Position numbers and translations under genes: made by a program. Under the pieces are notes generated by a model. That model saw nothing but the letters and a program-made list of their open reading frames with translations. It was not told where the DNA came from and did not search any database. Shown one piece after another: positions 45,760 to 53,793 of a stretch of DNA of 64,000 nt. The DNA comes from Betaproteobacteria bacterium (GTDB taxonomy: Bacteria > Pseudomonadota > Gammaproteobacteria > Burkholderiales > SG8-39): contig JACPYS010000015.1 of the NCBI GenBank assembly GCA_016195915.1, positions 1-64,000 of the forward strand. Direction: 5' to 3'. How positions within the stretch are numbered: position 1 is the stretch's first letter; the number at the start of each line of letters is the position of its first letter.

Positions 45760-47757
45760 TTGAAAAATAAATTTCCGGAATCGCTGCGCCGCGACGGCCT
45801 CGCGATCGTTCTTTTCGGCGTGCTTGCCATGGTCCAGGGCGCAATCGCGCAGGACGAAAAGCTTGCCGCCGACGCCCCGCGCACCACGCCCCACGGCACG
45901 ACTTTCATCGCGCCTGGCGGCTGGACGCTTGCGCAATCCGCCAACATGGTGGTGCTCACGCCGCCTGAAAACGATTCGAAGCTAGCGCTGTTCGATGTGG
46001 AAGCGAAGGATGCCGACGGCGCGCTGGCCGCGGCCTGGGCCGCCTTCCGTCCCGGATTCAGTCGCCCGCTCACGCTCGCCACGCCGCAGGCGCCGCGCGA
46101 CGGCTGGGAGGAAAGACAATCGTACGACTATGAGACTTCACCCAACGAAAAGCTCACGGTCTTCGCGGCTGCCTGGCGCGCGGGCAGCGCCTGGACAGTG
46201 ATCCTCGTGGAGGCCACCCGGGCCACGCACGACAAGCGCCGCACACTATTCGGTACGGTCTTCGCGAGCCTGCGGCCCAAGGGCTACCAGCGCGAGAATT
46301 TCTCCGCGCAAACAGCCCGCCCTCTCGACAAGGAACGCATCGCGGCGATGAAAGCGTTCGTCGCCGACGCGATGAGGCAGCTCGAGATTCCCGGGGTCGC
46401 TTTCAGCCTCATTGACGGCGGCAAGGTCGTGTTCCAGGGCGGCCTCGGAGTCAAGGCGTTGGGCCGGCCCGAAAAGGTCGATGCCGACACGCTCTTCATG
46501 GCGGCCTCGAACACCAAGGCGATGACCACGTTGCTGATCGCTGAACTTGTGGATGCGAAAAAGCTCCGCTGGGACGAGCCGGTCATCGAGGCCCTACCCG
46601 CCTTCAGGCTGGGAGACGCCGACACAACGCGCAAGGTCCTCGTGAAGCACCTCGTGTGCGCGTGCACCGGCCTGCCGCGCCAGGACCTCGAGTGGCTGTT
46701 CGAGTTTCGTCGCGCCACGCCGGCCTCCACGCTGGCGCTCCTCGGGTCGATGCAGCCGACCAGCGGTTTCGGCGAGGTCTACCAGTACAGCAACGTAATG
46801 GCCGCCGCCGCCGGGTACCTCGCGGCAAGCGTGTTCGCCCCGGGGCGCGAGCAGGGTCGCGCCTATGACGAAGCGATGCGCGCGCGCGTCTTCCGGCCGC
46901 TGGGAATGGGCAACACCACCTTCGACTTCGCCCGCGCGCAAGCGGGCAACCACGCCCGGCCGCACGGCTTCGATGCTGACGCCCGCCAGCAGACGGCGAG
47001 CATGGACATCAACTATGCCATCGTGCCGGTGCGACCTGCCGGCGGCATGTGGACCAGCGCGCGCGACCTCTCCAAATACGTGCAGATGGAGCTTGCGGGA
47101 GGGCTGCTGCCTGGCGGCAGGCGCCTCGTCTCGCAGGAGAACCTCGTTGCTCGCCGCGCGCCGCAGATCGCCGCGGGCGAGGACGCAACCTACGGCATGG
47201 GCCTCTTCGTCGATACCCGCTGGGGCATCCCCATCGTTTCGCATGGCGGCTCGATGCCGGGCTACCGAAGCAACATGCTCTGGCTGCCGGACCACGGCGT
47301 GGGGGCGGTTATCCTCACCAATTCGTATTCGGGTGGCTCGCTACTCGGCCCCTTTGCGCGCAAGCTGGTCGAGATTCTCTTCGACGCAAAATCCGAATCG
47401 ACCGCGCGGGTGTCGGTTGCGGCTGCGGAGACCAGCGCATGGATCGCAAAGAATCGAGAGCGGCTCGAGATCCCGGCCGAATCGGCCGAGGCCGGCAGGC
47501 TCGCACCGCGTTACTCAAACGCCGCGCTCGGCGAACTCGCAGTCATGCGCAAGGCTGGCGTCGTGCGCTTCGATTTCGGCGAATGGCGAAGCACCGTCGC
47601 CTCGCGCAGGAACGACGACAGGACCGTGTCGTTCGTCACCATCGATCCGGTGGTTGCCGGATTCAATTTCGTGGTGGGCGAGCGTGACGGCACGCGCGCG
47701 CTGATCCTGCGCGATGCGCAGCACGAGTACGCGTTTTGGGAGGTCAGCGGGAAGTAA
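45760..47757 (+). CDS. Secreted serine hydrolase (beta-lactamase family, class C type)
   Basis: A 665-residue protein of the penicillin-binding/esterase family. The first ATG at 45643 would add 39 residues of unlike sequence; TTG at 45760 with GGAG ahead gives a clean signal peptide (LRRDGLAIVLFGVLAMVQGAIAQ). An unrecognised N-terminal domain covers roughly 30-180. The hydrolase domain has SxxK (SNTK, Ser250/Lys253), YSN (Tyr343) and SHGGSMPGYRSNML. A C-terminal domain of DUF3471 type may follow. It could be an esterase or peptidase rather than a true beta-lactamase. Confidence 0.85.
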   Translation: MKNKFPESLRRDGLAIVLFGVLAMVQGAIAQDEKLAADAPRTTPHGTTFIAPGGWTLAQSANMVVLTPPENDSKLALFDVEAKDADGALAAAWAAFRPGFSRPLTLATPQAPRDGWEERQSYDYETSPNEKLTVFAAAWRAGSAWTVILVEATRATHDKRRTLFGTVFASLRPKGYQRENFSAQTARPLDKERIAAMKAFVADAMRQLEIPGVAFSLIDGGKVVFQGGLGVKALGRPEKVDADTLFMAASNTKAMTTLLIAELVDAKKLRWDEPVIEALPAFRLGDADTTRKVLVKHLVCACTGLPRQDLEWLFEFRRATPASTLALLGSMQPTSGFGEVYQYSNVMAAAAGYLAASVFAPGREQGRAYDEAMRARVFRPLGMGNTTFDFARAQAGNHARPHGFDADARQQTASMDINYAIVPVRPAGGMWTSARDLSKYVQMELAGGLLPGGRRLVSQENLVARRAPQIAAGEDATYGMGLFVDTRWGIPIVSHGGSMPGYRSNMLWLPDHGVGAVILTNSYSGGSLLGPFARKLVEILFDAKSESTARVSVAAAETSAWIAKNRERLEIPAESAEAGRLAPRYSNAALGELAVMRKAGVVRFDFGEWRSTVASRRNDDRTVSFVTIDPVVAGFNFVVGERDGTRALILRDAQHEYAFWEVSGK

Positions 47758-47887
47758 GACCGACCATGTCTCCGATTCTGCTTTCGAGATTCCCGGCAGC
47801 CTGCTGCAAGCGTGCTCCTAAGCGAGATATTCCGACCGATGAGGGCCGTGAGTGCATCCGCGTACGACGTCCTGAATGACCGCATGG

Positions 47888-47904
47888 GGGTCGACTTGCG
47901 ACCC
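47888..47904. repeat. Inverted repeat upstream of the adenylate cyclase gene
   Basis: GGGTCG and CGACCC flank a 5-base loop in the 267-base gap between the serine hydrolase and the cyclase. It lies 120 bases before the cyclase start. There is no T-tract on either strand, so it is not an ordinary terminator. The surrounding gap holds no credible gene. Confidence 0.45.
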
Positions 47905-48024
47905 TCGACCAGCCGGCGTTTGACGCCCAGAAGCGGCCACCAGCGGCAACACGAGCATTCCCGCTTGAGTACGCGGTAGCGTTAATATCCGCCAACCATA
48001 CGCCTCGGGGAGGGGCCGACACCC

Positions 48025-49869
48025 GTGAGCGGTTCGGAACTCAAGCAACGACTCGCGGCAATTCTCGCTGCGGATGTGGCCGGCTACTCGCGCCTGATGG
48101 GGGCTGACGAGCGCGCGACAGTGGCCGCGCTCGATGCGGCGCGGGCGGTCTTCCGCAAGCAGATCGAATCCAACCAGGGCCGCGTCATCGACATGGCCGG
48201 TGACTCGGTACTGGCGGTGTTCGAGACGGCGACCGGGGCGGTGTCTGCGGCGCTTTTCATTCAGAAGCAACTCAGAGCCCTCGTTGCCGACGTGCCTGGA
48301 CAGCGCCGCATGCGCTTTCGCATCGGCATCCACCTCGGCGACGTAATCGAGAAGGCCGACGGCACGATCTACGGCGACGGCGTGAACATCGCCGCGCGGC
48401 TGGAGGCGCTGGCCGAACCCGGGGGCGTCACGGTTTCGGAATCGATCCGCACCGCCGTGAAGGGCAAAGTCAGCGCCGCGTTCGCGGACCGGGGCGAGCA
48501 ACAGGTAAAAAACATCACTGATCCGGTGCGGGCGTATCGCGTGATGCTCGAAGGCGATTCCACCTCGAAGTCAACTGCTGCGATAGCCGAGAGCGACCTG
48601 TCGCTCCCCGACAAGCCATCGATTGCGGTGCTTCCGTTCGCCAATATGTCGGGCGATCCAGAGCAGGAATACTTCACCGACGGCATCACCGAAGACATCA
48701 TTACTGAGCTATCGCGCTATCACTCGCTGTTCGTGATCGCGAGGAACAGCACCTTTACCTATAAGGGAAGGCCGACGGATGTTCGGACCGTGGCGCGCGA
48801 ACTCGGTGTGCGCTACGTGGTTGAGGGCAGCATCCGCAGGGCAAGCAATCGTGTGAGGGTAACTGCACAGTTGATCGATGCGACCACGGGCAATCACCTG
48901 TGGGCCGAGCGCTATGACCGGGTGCAGGAGGACATCTTTGCGGTGCAGGAGGAAGTCACGCGGAGCATCGTTACCGCGATTGCCCCTGAGATCGAGACTG
49001 CCGAGAGATCGAAGCTGCACCGCCGTCGGCCGACCAGCTTGAGTGCATACGAAATCGCAGTCCGCGCCTGGGCCGATGCGTTGGGGGCGTGGGCCCAATC
49101 CGATACATCGCTGCGAGCGCAGGCAATCAGCGAGGCTAAACAGGCGCTTGCGATCGACTCGGGGAGCACGCTCGCGCTAAACGCGCTGGCGTTTTCTCTA
49201 TGGCAACACGTCGTGTTAAGGACCGCGCCGGACCTCGCGGCTGCATGGAAGGAAGGAATGGATGCCTCATTGCGAGCGATAGAACTCGACGCATCCGATA
49301 GCCGCGGCTATTTTCGCAAAGGTTTGTTTCTGTGTTCCCCGTTTCAGAATCATGACATTCTCGGTCACATCGATCGATATGACGAGGCGCTGGATGATTT
49401 CCGGCGCGCACACGACCTGAATCCCAACGACTCCCGTGGGTTGCGAGCGCTTGCGTATTGCGAGGCGGTGTCGGGAAATCCGGTGCTAAGCGTCGAGCAC
49501 CTGAATCAATTTCTGCGCGACAATCCGCGCGCCCGACGGCGTTATAACGCGCTCAGCACTCTGTGCATGGCACATTTTCTGGCGAAAGATTATGTGAACG
49601 GTGTCAAATGCGGCTTACAGGCCGCAAGCGAAGCTCCGAACCTATTCAACGTTCAAACCTCTCTTGCCATGAACTATGTCGGCTTGGGTGAGATCGAAAA
49701 GGCGAAGGTCGCGCTGGCAACAGCGCGGCGTCTGGTACCCGAATCCGTCCAGTCCAGATTGGACGGCAATATCCTGCTCCGCGATCCGGAGCACCGGCGG
49801 CGTTCTTTGGTATTCCTGCGCATCGCCGCAGGCCTGGAAGACCCGAGCACGGCGAAAGCATTGCGGTAG
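48025..49869 (+). CDS. Class III adenylate/guanylate cyclase with TolB-like and TPR domains
   Basis: A 614-residue signalling protein. Residues about 8-170 form a class III cyclase domain: the metal aspartates are in AADVAGYSRL and GDSVLAVF, and the transition-state region is IYGDGVNIAARLEALA. A linker leads to a TolB/FlgO-like domain (SIAVLPFANMSGDPEQEYFTDGITEDI) and then TPR-like helical repeats to the end. It should make cAMP, in the cytoplasm since no membrane helix is present. The start is GTG with GGGGAGGGG ahead. Such cyclases are often abundant in soil proteobacteria. Confidence 0.9.
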   Translation: MSGSELKQRLAAILAADVAGYSRLMGADERATVAALDAARAVFRKQIESNQGRVIDMAGDSVLAVFETATGAVSAALFIQKQLRALVADVPGQRRMRFRIGIHLGDVIEKADGTIYGDGVNIAARLEALAEPGGVTVSESIRTAVKGKVSAAFADRGEQQVKNITDPVRAYRVMLEGDSTSKSTAAIAESDLSLPDKPSIAVLPFANMSGDPEQEYFTDGITEDIITELSRYHSLFVIARNSTFTYKGRPTDVRTVARELGVRYVVEGSIRRASNRVRVTAQLIDATTGNHLWAERYDRVQEDIFAVQEEVTRSIVTAIAPEIETAERSKLHRRRPTSLSAYEIAVRAWADALGAWAQSDTSLRAQAISEAKQALAIDSGSTLALNALAFSLWQHVVLRTAPDLAAAWKEGMDASLRAIELDASDSRGYFRKGLFLCSPFQNHDILGHIDRYDEALDDFRRAHDLNPNDSRGLRALAYCEAVSGNPVLSVEHLNQFLRDNPRARRRYNALSTLCMAHFLAKDYVNGVKCGLQAASEAPNLFNVQTSLAMNYVGLGEIEKAKVALATARRLVPESVQSRLDGNILLRDPEHRRRSLVFLRIAAGLEDPSTAKALR

Positions 49870-49976
49870 CACGAACATGTCCGTCGCGATCATCACTGGC
49901 GTCAGGTATCGGAAGCACGCCGGCAACTCCGGAACTGGCTTGATTCCCCTATCGTCGGTCTGAACACGAGAAGCCC

Positions 49977-50849
49977 ATCAAAAAAGGTCAGAACAGCAGG
50001 ACAGCCGAAACCGCGGCTGCGTTTCGGGCCAGCCATTTCCTGTATGCGCAGCCCCGAGTATTTGAAGACCCGTATGCACTTGCACTGACCAGCCGGGGCT
50101 GGCGCGCCGTTTTGTCGAGCCGCGTCTCGAACTGGCTGGTGTTCTCATGTGCCCTCAAAAAGATGAAGCCCATCGTCGCACAGGTTCTCGGGCGCAGCCG
50201 CTTTGCGGAAGAGGCGCTGGCCAGCGCCGTGGGCCGCGGCATCAACCAGTACGTGATCGTCGGCGCAGGGTTGGACTCATACGCCTTGCGCAGCGCAGAC
50301 CCGACTGGCCGGTTGCGCATCTTTGAAGTCGATCATCCCGATACGCAGCGCGCAAAGCGGCAGCGCCTCGGTTCATTGGGCATTGCCCTGCCCGCCCAGC
50401 TCGAATTTGTCGCCATCGATTTCGAGCTGCAGGAACTGTCTGAAGCGATGAAGGGCAGCAGTCACCGGCGGGATACGCCTGCGTTTTACTCGTGGCTGGG
50501 CACAACGCACTACCTGACACCGCAGGCCACCCTGGCCACACTGCACTCGATTGCCCGCTGTGCGGCGCCGGGCAGCGAGATGGTGCTGGACTATTCGGTG
50601 CCCCTTGACCTGATCGACCCTGACAAGCTGCGCGATTTGCTCTGGGTCGAAAGACTCGCGCGTCGCATGGGTGAGCCGATCATCGGAAATCTCGATCCCG
50701 CGCGGCTGCATGCCGATGTCGCCCAACTGGGCTATGAGATCGTGGAGGACCTGGCAGCGCCTGACCAGGTGCGCCGGTATTTTTCAAATCGGACAGACGG
50801 GCTGGCGCCCACGCCAGCCTGCCGTTTGCTGCATCTGCGACTGCCCTGA
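49977..50849 (+). CDS. SAM-dependent methyltransferase (LCM/TIGR00027 type) without canonical start codon
   Basis: The protein has the SAM loop VIVGAGLDSYALR, the acidic FEVDHPDTQRAKRQ and the WLGTTHYLT segment typical of the leucine carboxyl methyltransferase-like family. The family N-terminus is also encoded in frame, IKKGQNSRTAETAAAFRASHFL and FEDPYALALTS, but no ATG, GTG or TTG precedes it after an in-frame TGA. The first plausible codon is ATC at 49977; the first permitted start is TTG 50112, 45 codons later. Either ATC is used or the gene is damaged. The target molecule is unknown. Confidence 0.75.
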   Translation: MKKGQNSRTAETAAAFRASHFLYAQPRVFEDPYALALTSRGWRAVLSSRVSNWLVFSCALKKMKPIVAQVLGRSRFAEEALASAVGRGINQYVIVGAGLDSYALRSADPTGRLRIFEVDHPDTQRAKRQRLGSLGIALPAQLEFVAIDFELQELSEAMKGSSHRRDTPAFYSWLGTTHYLTPQATLATLHSIARCAAPGSEMVLDYSVPLDLIDPDKLRDLLWVERLARRMGEPIIGNLDPARLHADVAQLGYEIVEDLAAPDQVRRYFSNRTDGLAPTPACRLLHLRLP

Positions 50850-51129
50850 GGCTGCGCTCACCTGAGCTTTTTCTTCAGCGCCGACGAATCGCCCTTGACG
50901 CGGTGGAACTCCCGTCATCCTACGCGGTAGCTCGATCGCCCGCTCTGGCGCCCGCAGCGCATCGAGAATCTGCTCGAGCGGCTGTTGTCGCGCGACGGCA
51001 AGTGGTGACCCATGACCCGCCCGGGCGACCAAGCGGTTTACCAACGCCTGGGGATCGGGTTCATCGATGCGCCCCCCCAGCCACTCTGCGCTCGCCCGGA
51101 TCTCGACGACCAGGCCGGCCAGCGTCATG
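50850..51129. other. Degenerate sequence with short coding fragments on both strands
   Basis: No intact gene. On the plus strand 50930-51008 reads LDRPLWRPQRIENLLERLL to a TGA after SRDGKW, and on the minus strand 50859-50912 reads EFHRVKGDSSALKKKLR to a TGA. Both look like genuine C-terminal ends of lost genes that have been cut and overlaid. I cannot name either parent gene. The segment ends at the right copy of the 109-bp repeat. Confidence 0.4.
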
Positions 51130-51238
51130 CGGGGAGCCAATTCTTTACCCGTTTCTTCCGGCTGCTCTTACCCGCTGTCCGGGCACCGGCCGCAAACGCG
51201 AAGCCCCGCGACGAATTCGCAGGGCTTCACAGGTTTGC
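51130..51238. repeat. Right copy of 109-bp direct repeat (tRNA-Asn 3' end remnant)
   Basis: Begins with the last ten bases of tRNA-Asn (CGGGGAGCCA) followed by 99 bases resembling those after the intact tRNA gene at 43369-43477, but no upstream tRNA half. Same length, no gaps. The distance between copies is 7,761 bases. The internal hairpin is kept with one G-U pair on the minus strand, but its T-tract is lost. Confidence 0.85.
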
Positions 51239-51469
51239 CACTTGCCGTGGCTTCATTTCGTCACGTCACCGTGACGCATGCCGGCCTGTATTTACCGGCT
51301 TCGGGTCGCGCTGTAGGATATTTCATCGATAGGTCTGTCCTCTATTTACGCTTCCACACTACGCCTGCCCACGCAAGGAATCAAGTAACGGGTTCAGCCT
51401 CTGTCAATCAGGTTATCGACCTCCGCGCGGCAAAGTTGAATCAAGGCCAAGCCGGGAGCGGCCCGAAAG
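51239..51469. other. Intergenic stretch with no recognised feature
   Basis: With the repeat to its left this makes a long non-coding interval. I see no gene, no tRNA and no integrase fragment. It lies downstream of the stop of the surface-adhesin E-like gene, which reads leftwards into it. Confidence 0.4.
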
Positions 51470-51859
51470 CTATTTCTTGCCACAGGCGACTCGCCAGAGA
51501 AATTCGATCCCGCTGTCGGGCAGGACCGGTTCCCACTCATCGGGAACAAAGTTGCTCTCACCAATTTCTCCTCCGGCCATTTTGCCCGTGTACCAGGAAA
51601 AAGAAAGTACGCGCAATCGCCGGTCCTTGCAGTCGTATTCGAATTCCGCTTTTTGAGAGAAATAGCTCGCTCCACCAGGATCTGTTCGGGCGGTCTTGAG
51701 GTCGACCAGATTCCACATCTTCACCAGGTCGCCTTCCCGGCGAATGGTGGCGGGATCGGCGTACAGGGCATTGCTTTCGTTGCGGCCTACCCCAACCCAC
51801 TCCGCGGCGGCACTGCCGCTCGCACCTGCCAGAAGCATCGCCAAAATCGCCTTGCGCAT
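51470..51859 (-). CDS. Surface-adhesin protein E-like secreted protein
   Basis: A 129-residue exported protein. The signal peptide MRKAILAMLLAGASGSAAA is followed by EWVGVGRNESNALYADPATIRREGDLVKMWNLVDLK, the pattern of the surface-adhesin E domain found in many small proteobacterial exported proteins. Two cysteines (YDCKD and VACGKK) could form a disulfide. The start at 51859 has GGAGA ahead. Despite the family name, adhesion is not shown for most members. Its leader is nearly the same as that of the upstream MORN gene. Confidence 0.78.
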   Translation of the reverse strand: MRKAILAMLLAGASGSAAAEWVGVGRNESNALYADPATIRREGDLVKMWNLVDLKTARTDPGGASYFSQKAEFEYDCKDRRLRVLSFSWYTGKMAGGEIGESNFVPDEWEPVLPDSGIEFLWRVACGKK

Positions 51860-51957
51860 CGGAATCTCCCCGTCGCGGCAGACCACTCCCCCACCCTACC
51901 TGCCGCAGCGTAGTCTGAAACTGGCCTCAGCGGCGTTCGGCGCGCGATGAACGCCAC

Positions 51958-52434
51958 CTAGCGACCGTTGAAAACTCCGTTTTCCCATACGCCCGTGCGC
52001 TGGACTGTTCCATTCGGACGGTATTCGATGCCCTGACCGTTGGGCTTGCCGTCCTTGTACTCTCCGACGTACTTCCGTCCATCCGGGAACGTAAAGGCCC
52101 CATGACCGTTATACCTGCCTTCACTGAACTCGCCGACGTACTTTTCGCCGCCGCGGAATCTGTGGGTGCCGCGCCCGCTCGGTTTGCCGTCCTTGTACTC
52201 TCCCACGTAAATCTGGCCATCGGGAGTCGTAAAGGTACCTTGTCCGCTGTACCTGCCGTCCCTGAACTCGCCAGTGTAGGTGTGGCCGCTGGGAAGCGTC
52301 ACGTCTCCAGTGCAGTTCGTCCAGGTCGCGTGGTCATATGCGCCGGGACACGATGGCAATTCCTTGCGTTCGTCCGCCGCAGGCGCATTGGCGCTCATCC
52401 CGGCCAGCAACATTGCCAAGATCGATTTACGCAT
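51958..52434 (-). CDS. Secreted MORN-repeat protein
   Basis: A 158-residue exported protein with signal peptide MRKSILAMLLAGMSANAPA and about five MORN repeats of 23 residues, seen as YTGEFRDGRYSGQGTF, YVGEYKDGKPSGRGTH, YVGEFSEGRYNGHGAF and YVGEYKDGKPNGQGIEY. Repeats two and four are also very similar at DNA level, so recent repeat duplication is likely. GGAGTG lies seven bases before the start at 52434. MORN proteins often bind lipids or act as structural surfaces; the role here is unknown. Confidence 0.88.
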   Translation of the reverse strand: MRKSILAMLLAGMSANAPAADERKELPSCPGAYDHATWTNCTGDVTLPSGHTYTGEFRDGRYSGQGTFTTPDGQIYVGEYKDGKPSGRGTHRFRGGEKYVGEFSEGRYNGHGAFTFPDGRKYVGEYKDGKPNGQGIEYRPNGTVQRTGVWENGVFNGR

Positions 52435-52715
52435 CGCAAGCACTCCAGCGAAATTGAGGATACACATTCCAATATCGAAACTTGCCCGAATCCGAAATGC
52501 AGCCCCGAAAGGATGAAATTCTAACCTGCGCGCTGGTTGAATCCGCTGGCGGAGAATATGCAACTCAGGCCTGAGCGACGTTGCATAGCAGCAGCACGAC
52601 AACAAAGTTTATCGTACCCATAGCGTCGCCAGAGAGTCAACGCCGTGTTCTGCCGCGGGCGAGCGGGGCAGTTGATCAGTGACCACGCGAGCGGCCCGTC
52701 GCCGGCAACACCGGG

Positions 52716-53097
52716 TCAAGCAGCATGCCGCCGGCCCGGCAACACACACCTAATACCGCCACGCGGATCTGGCACATCACCTGAATACCGGGGAATCAGA
52801 TGGACGTGTACATGCATTCGCGATTGACCGCCGGCTTTGCCGATGTTTACGCCAATGGTTGTAACCGTCGGGCGAGTGCTGCGCGTCGCTTGATTCATGC
52901 GCCTGATTGAGCAATGCGAGAACCGCTGATTGCTCCTCGGTGGTCATCTCGAAAAAGTCCGCGACATGCCGTTTCGGTACGACCAGGACATGTCCGCGGC
53001 TCAGTGAATTGCTGTCGTGACGCACGTAAGCCAGCGCGTTCTCAAAAACCACTTCGTCCGGGTTGCACAATTCGCAGGTCGAAGAATCGTTGGCCAT
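52716..53097 (-). pseudogene. HIT family hydrolase gene disrupted by a one-base insertion
   Basis: The first frame from ATG 53097 gives CELCNPDEVVFENALAYVR, then GHVLVVPKRHVADFFEMT and HSPDGYN. At about 52857 one extra C in AACCATT shifts the frame; the expected continuation IGVNIGKAGGQSRMHVHVHL and IPRYSGDVPDPRGGIR lies in the next frame and ends at 52716. The histidine triad HVHVH is therefore out of frame with the start. Unless this is an assembly error, the gene is inactive. Confidence 0.85.
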
Positions 53098-53442
53098 GGT
53101 CGATCGTTTCATGCTGTCCAACGAATAGCGTTCAACCTCAATGAATCGGCAAAACTGCCAAATAACATACTCGACCTGTCGTTCGCATTTCGTCAATCCG
53201 TTTCCAAATCAATCCATTAGGGAAGCATTCGCGAAGTTGCACATTGCGTATCGGAGCCGCCATGGGACAAGCTCATGATTCCCATTGGGTATACCCGAAA
53301 ACCCGCCCATGAGGTACAATAGACGGGAAGTTTCCCCTAGACAGTTCAACACGTTACAGCCAATTGCGTAACGCGAGCTGTTCAACCGACCAAGAGTGAT
53401 CTGCCGCCGAATCAGGCCGTAGCCGTCGCAGGAGCCATTGAA
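53098..53442. other. Intergenic region, no gene seen
   Basis: 345 bases between the HIT pseudogene and the small winged-helix gene. No frame has a credible start and family match. A TACAAT hexamer at about 53316 could be a -10 element for the rightward gene, but no -35 box is at the right distance. Confidence 0.3.
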
Positions 53443-53724
53443 TTGCAAGTTATTCTGAAATATCTGAAAGAGCACGGTGAGCAACTGGACTCGGAGATTG
53501 CTTCGGGGACCGGAATCTCGCTCGCCAACGTACGCCGCGGCGTGTCGGACCTCTCTGCCCTGGGCGAGGTGATCAGCTGCCACGTGGTCCGATTCAACGA
53601 TGGTAAGAAGCTCGACGGGATGCTTTACCGCGCGGCCGGATACATACCGCCGCCCGCCCCCGGCAGGAAATCGAAGGCTCAGGTGCGCGCCAACGCCAGC
53701 GCGGCTGAACGCGATCCGGAGTAA
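53443..53724 (+). CDS. Small winged-helix DNA-binding protein
   Basis: A 93-residue protein. ILKYLKEHGEQLDSEIASGTGISLANVRRGVSDLSALGEVISCHVVRF is a typical winged helix-turn-helix, with the recognition helix at SLANVRRGVSDL and the wing following. The tail GYIPPPAPGRKSKAQ is basic and probably disordered. The start is TTG 53443 with GGAG eight bases ahead. Likely a transcription regulator; targets are unknown. Confidence 0.7.
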   Translation: MQVILKYLKEHGEQLDSEIASGTGISLANVRRGVSDLSALGEVISCHVVRFNDGKKLDGMLYRAAGYIPPPAPGRKSKAQVRANASAAERDPE

Positions 53725-53793
53725 CGCGGCAATGCGGGCATCGCACTCGCCCGCGCTCCGCGTCAGACGAGCCCGGCGGGCCTGAGGATCAGG

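Noticed and set aside
51200-51229. Hairpin in the right repeat copy as a working terminator
   Set aside because: The T-tract is reduced to TTT broken by G on the minus strand, and no gene ends there. It is better seen as a decayed copy.
43369-51238. Integrase or transposase within the repeat-bounded segment
   Set aside because: I looked for tyrosine- and serine-recombinase motifs and for IS terminal repeats and found none, so I do not call a mobile element, only a candidate island.
52000-52300. Short periodic DNA repeats that might suggest a CRISPR array
   Set aside because: The period of about 69 bases is coding and corresponds to MORN repeats of 23 residues. There are no spacer-like unique segments with identical repeats.
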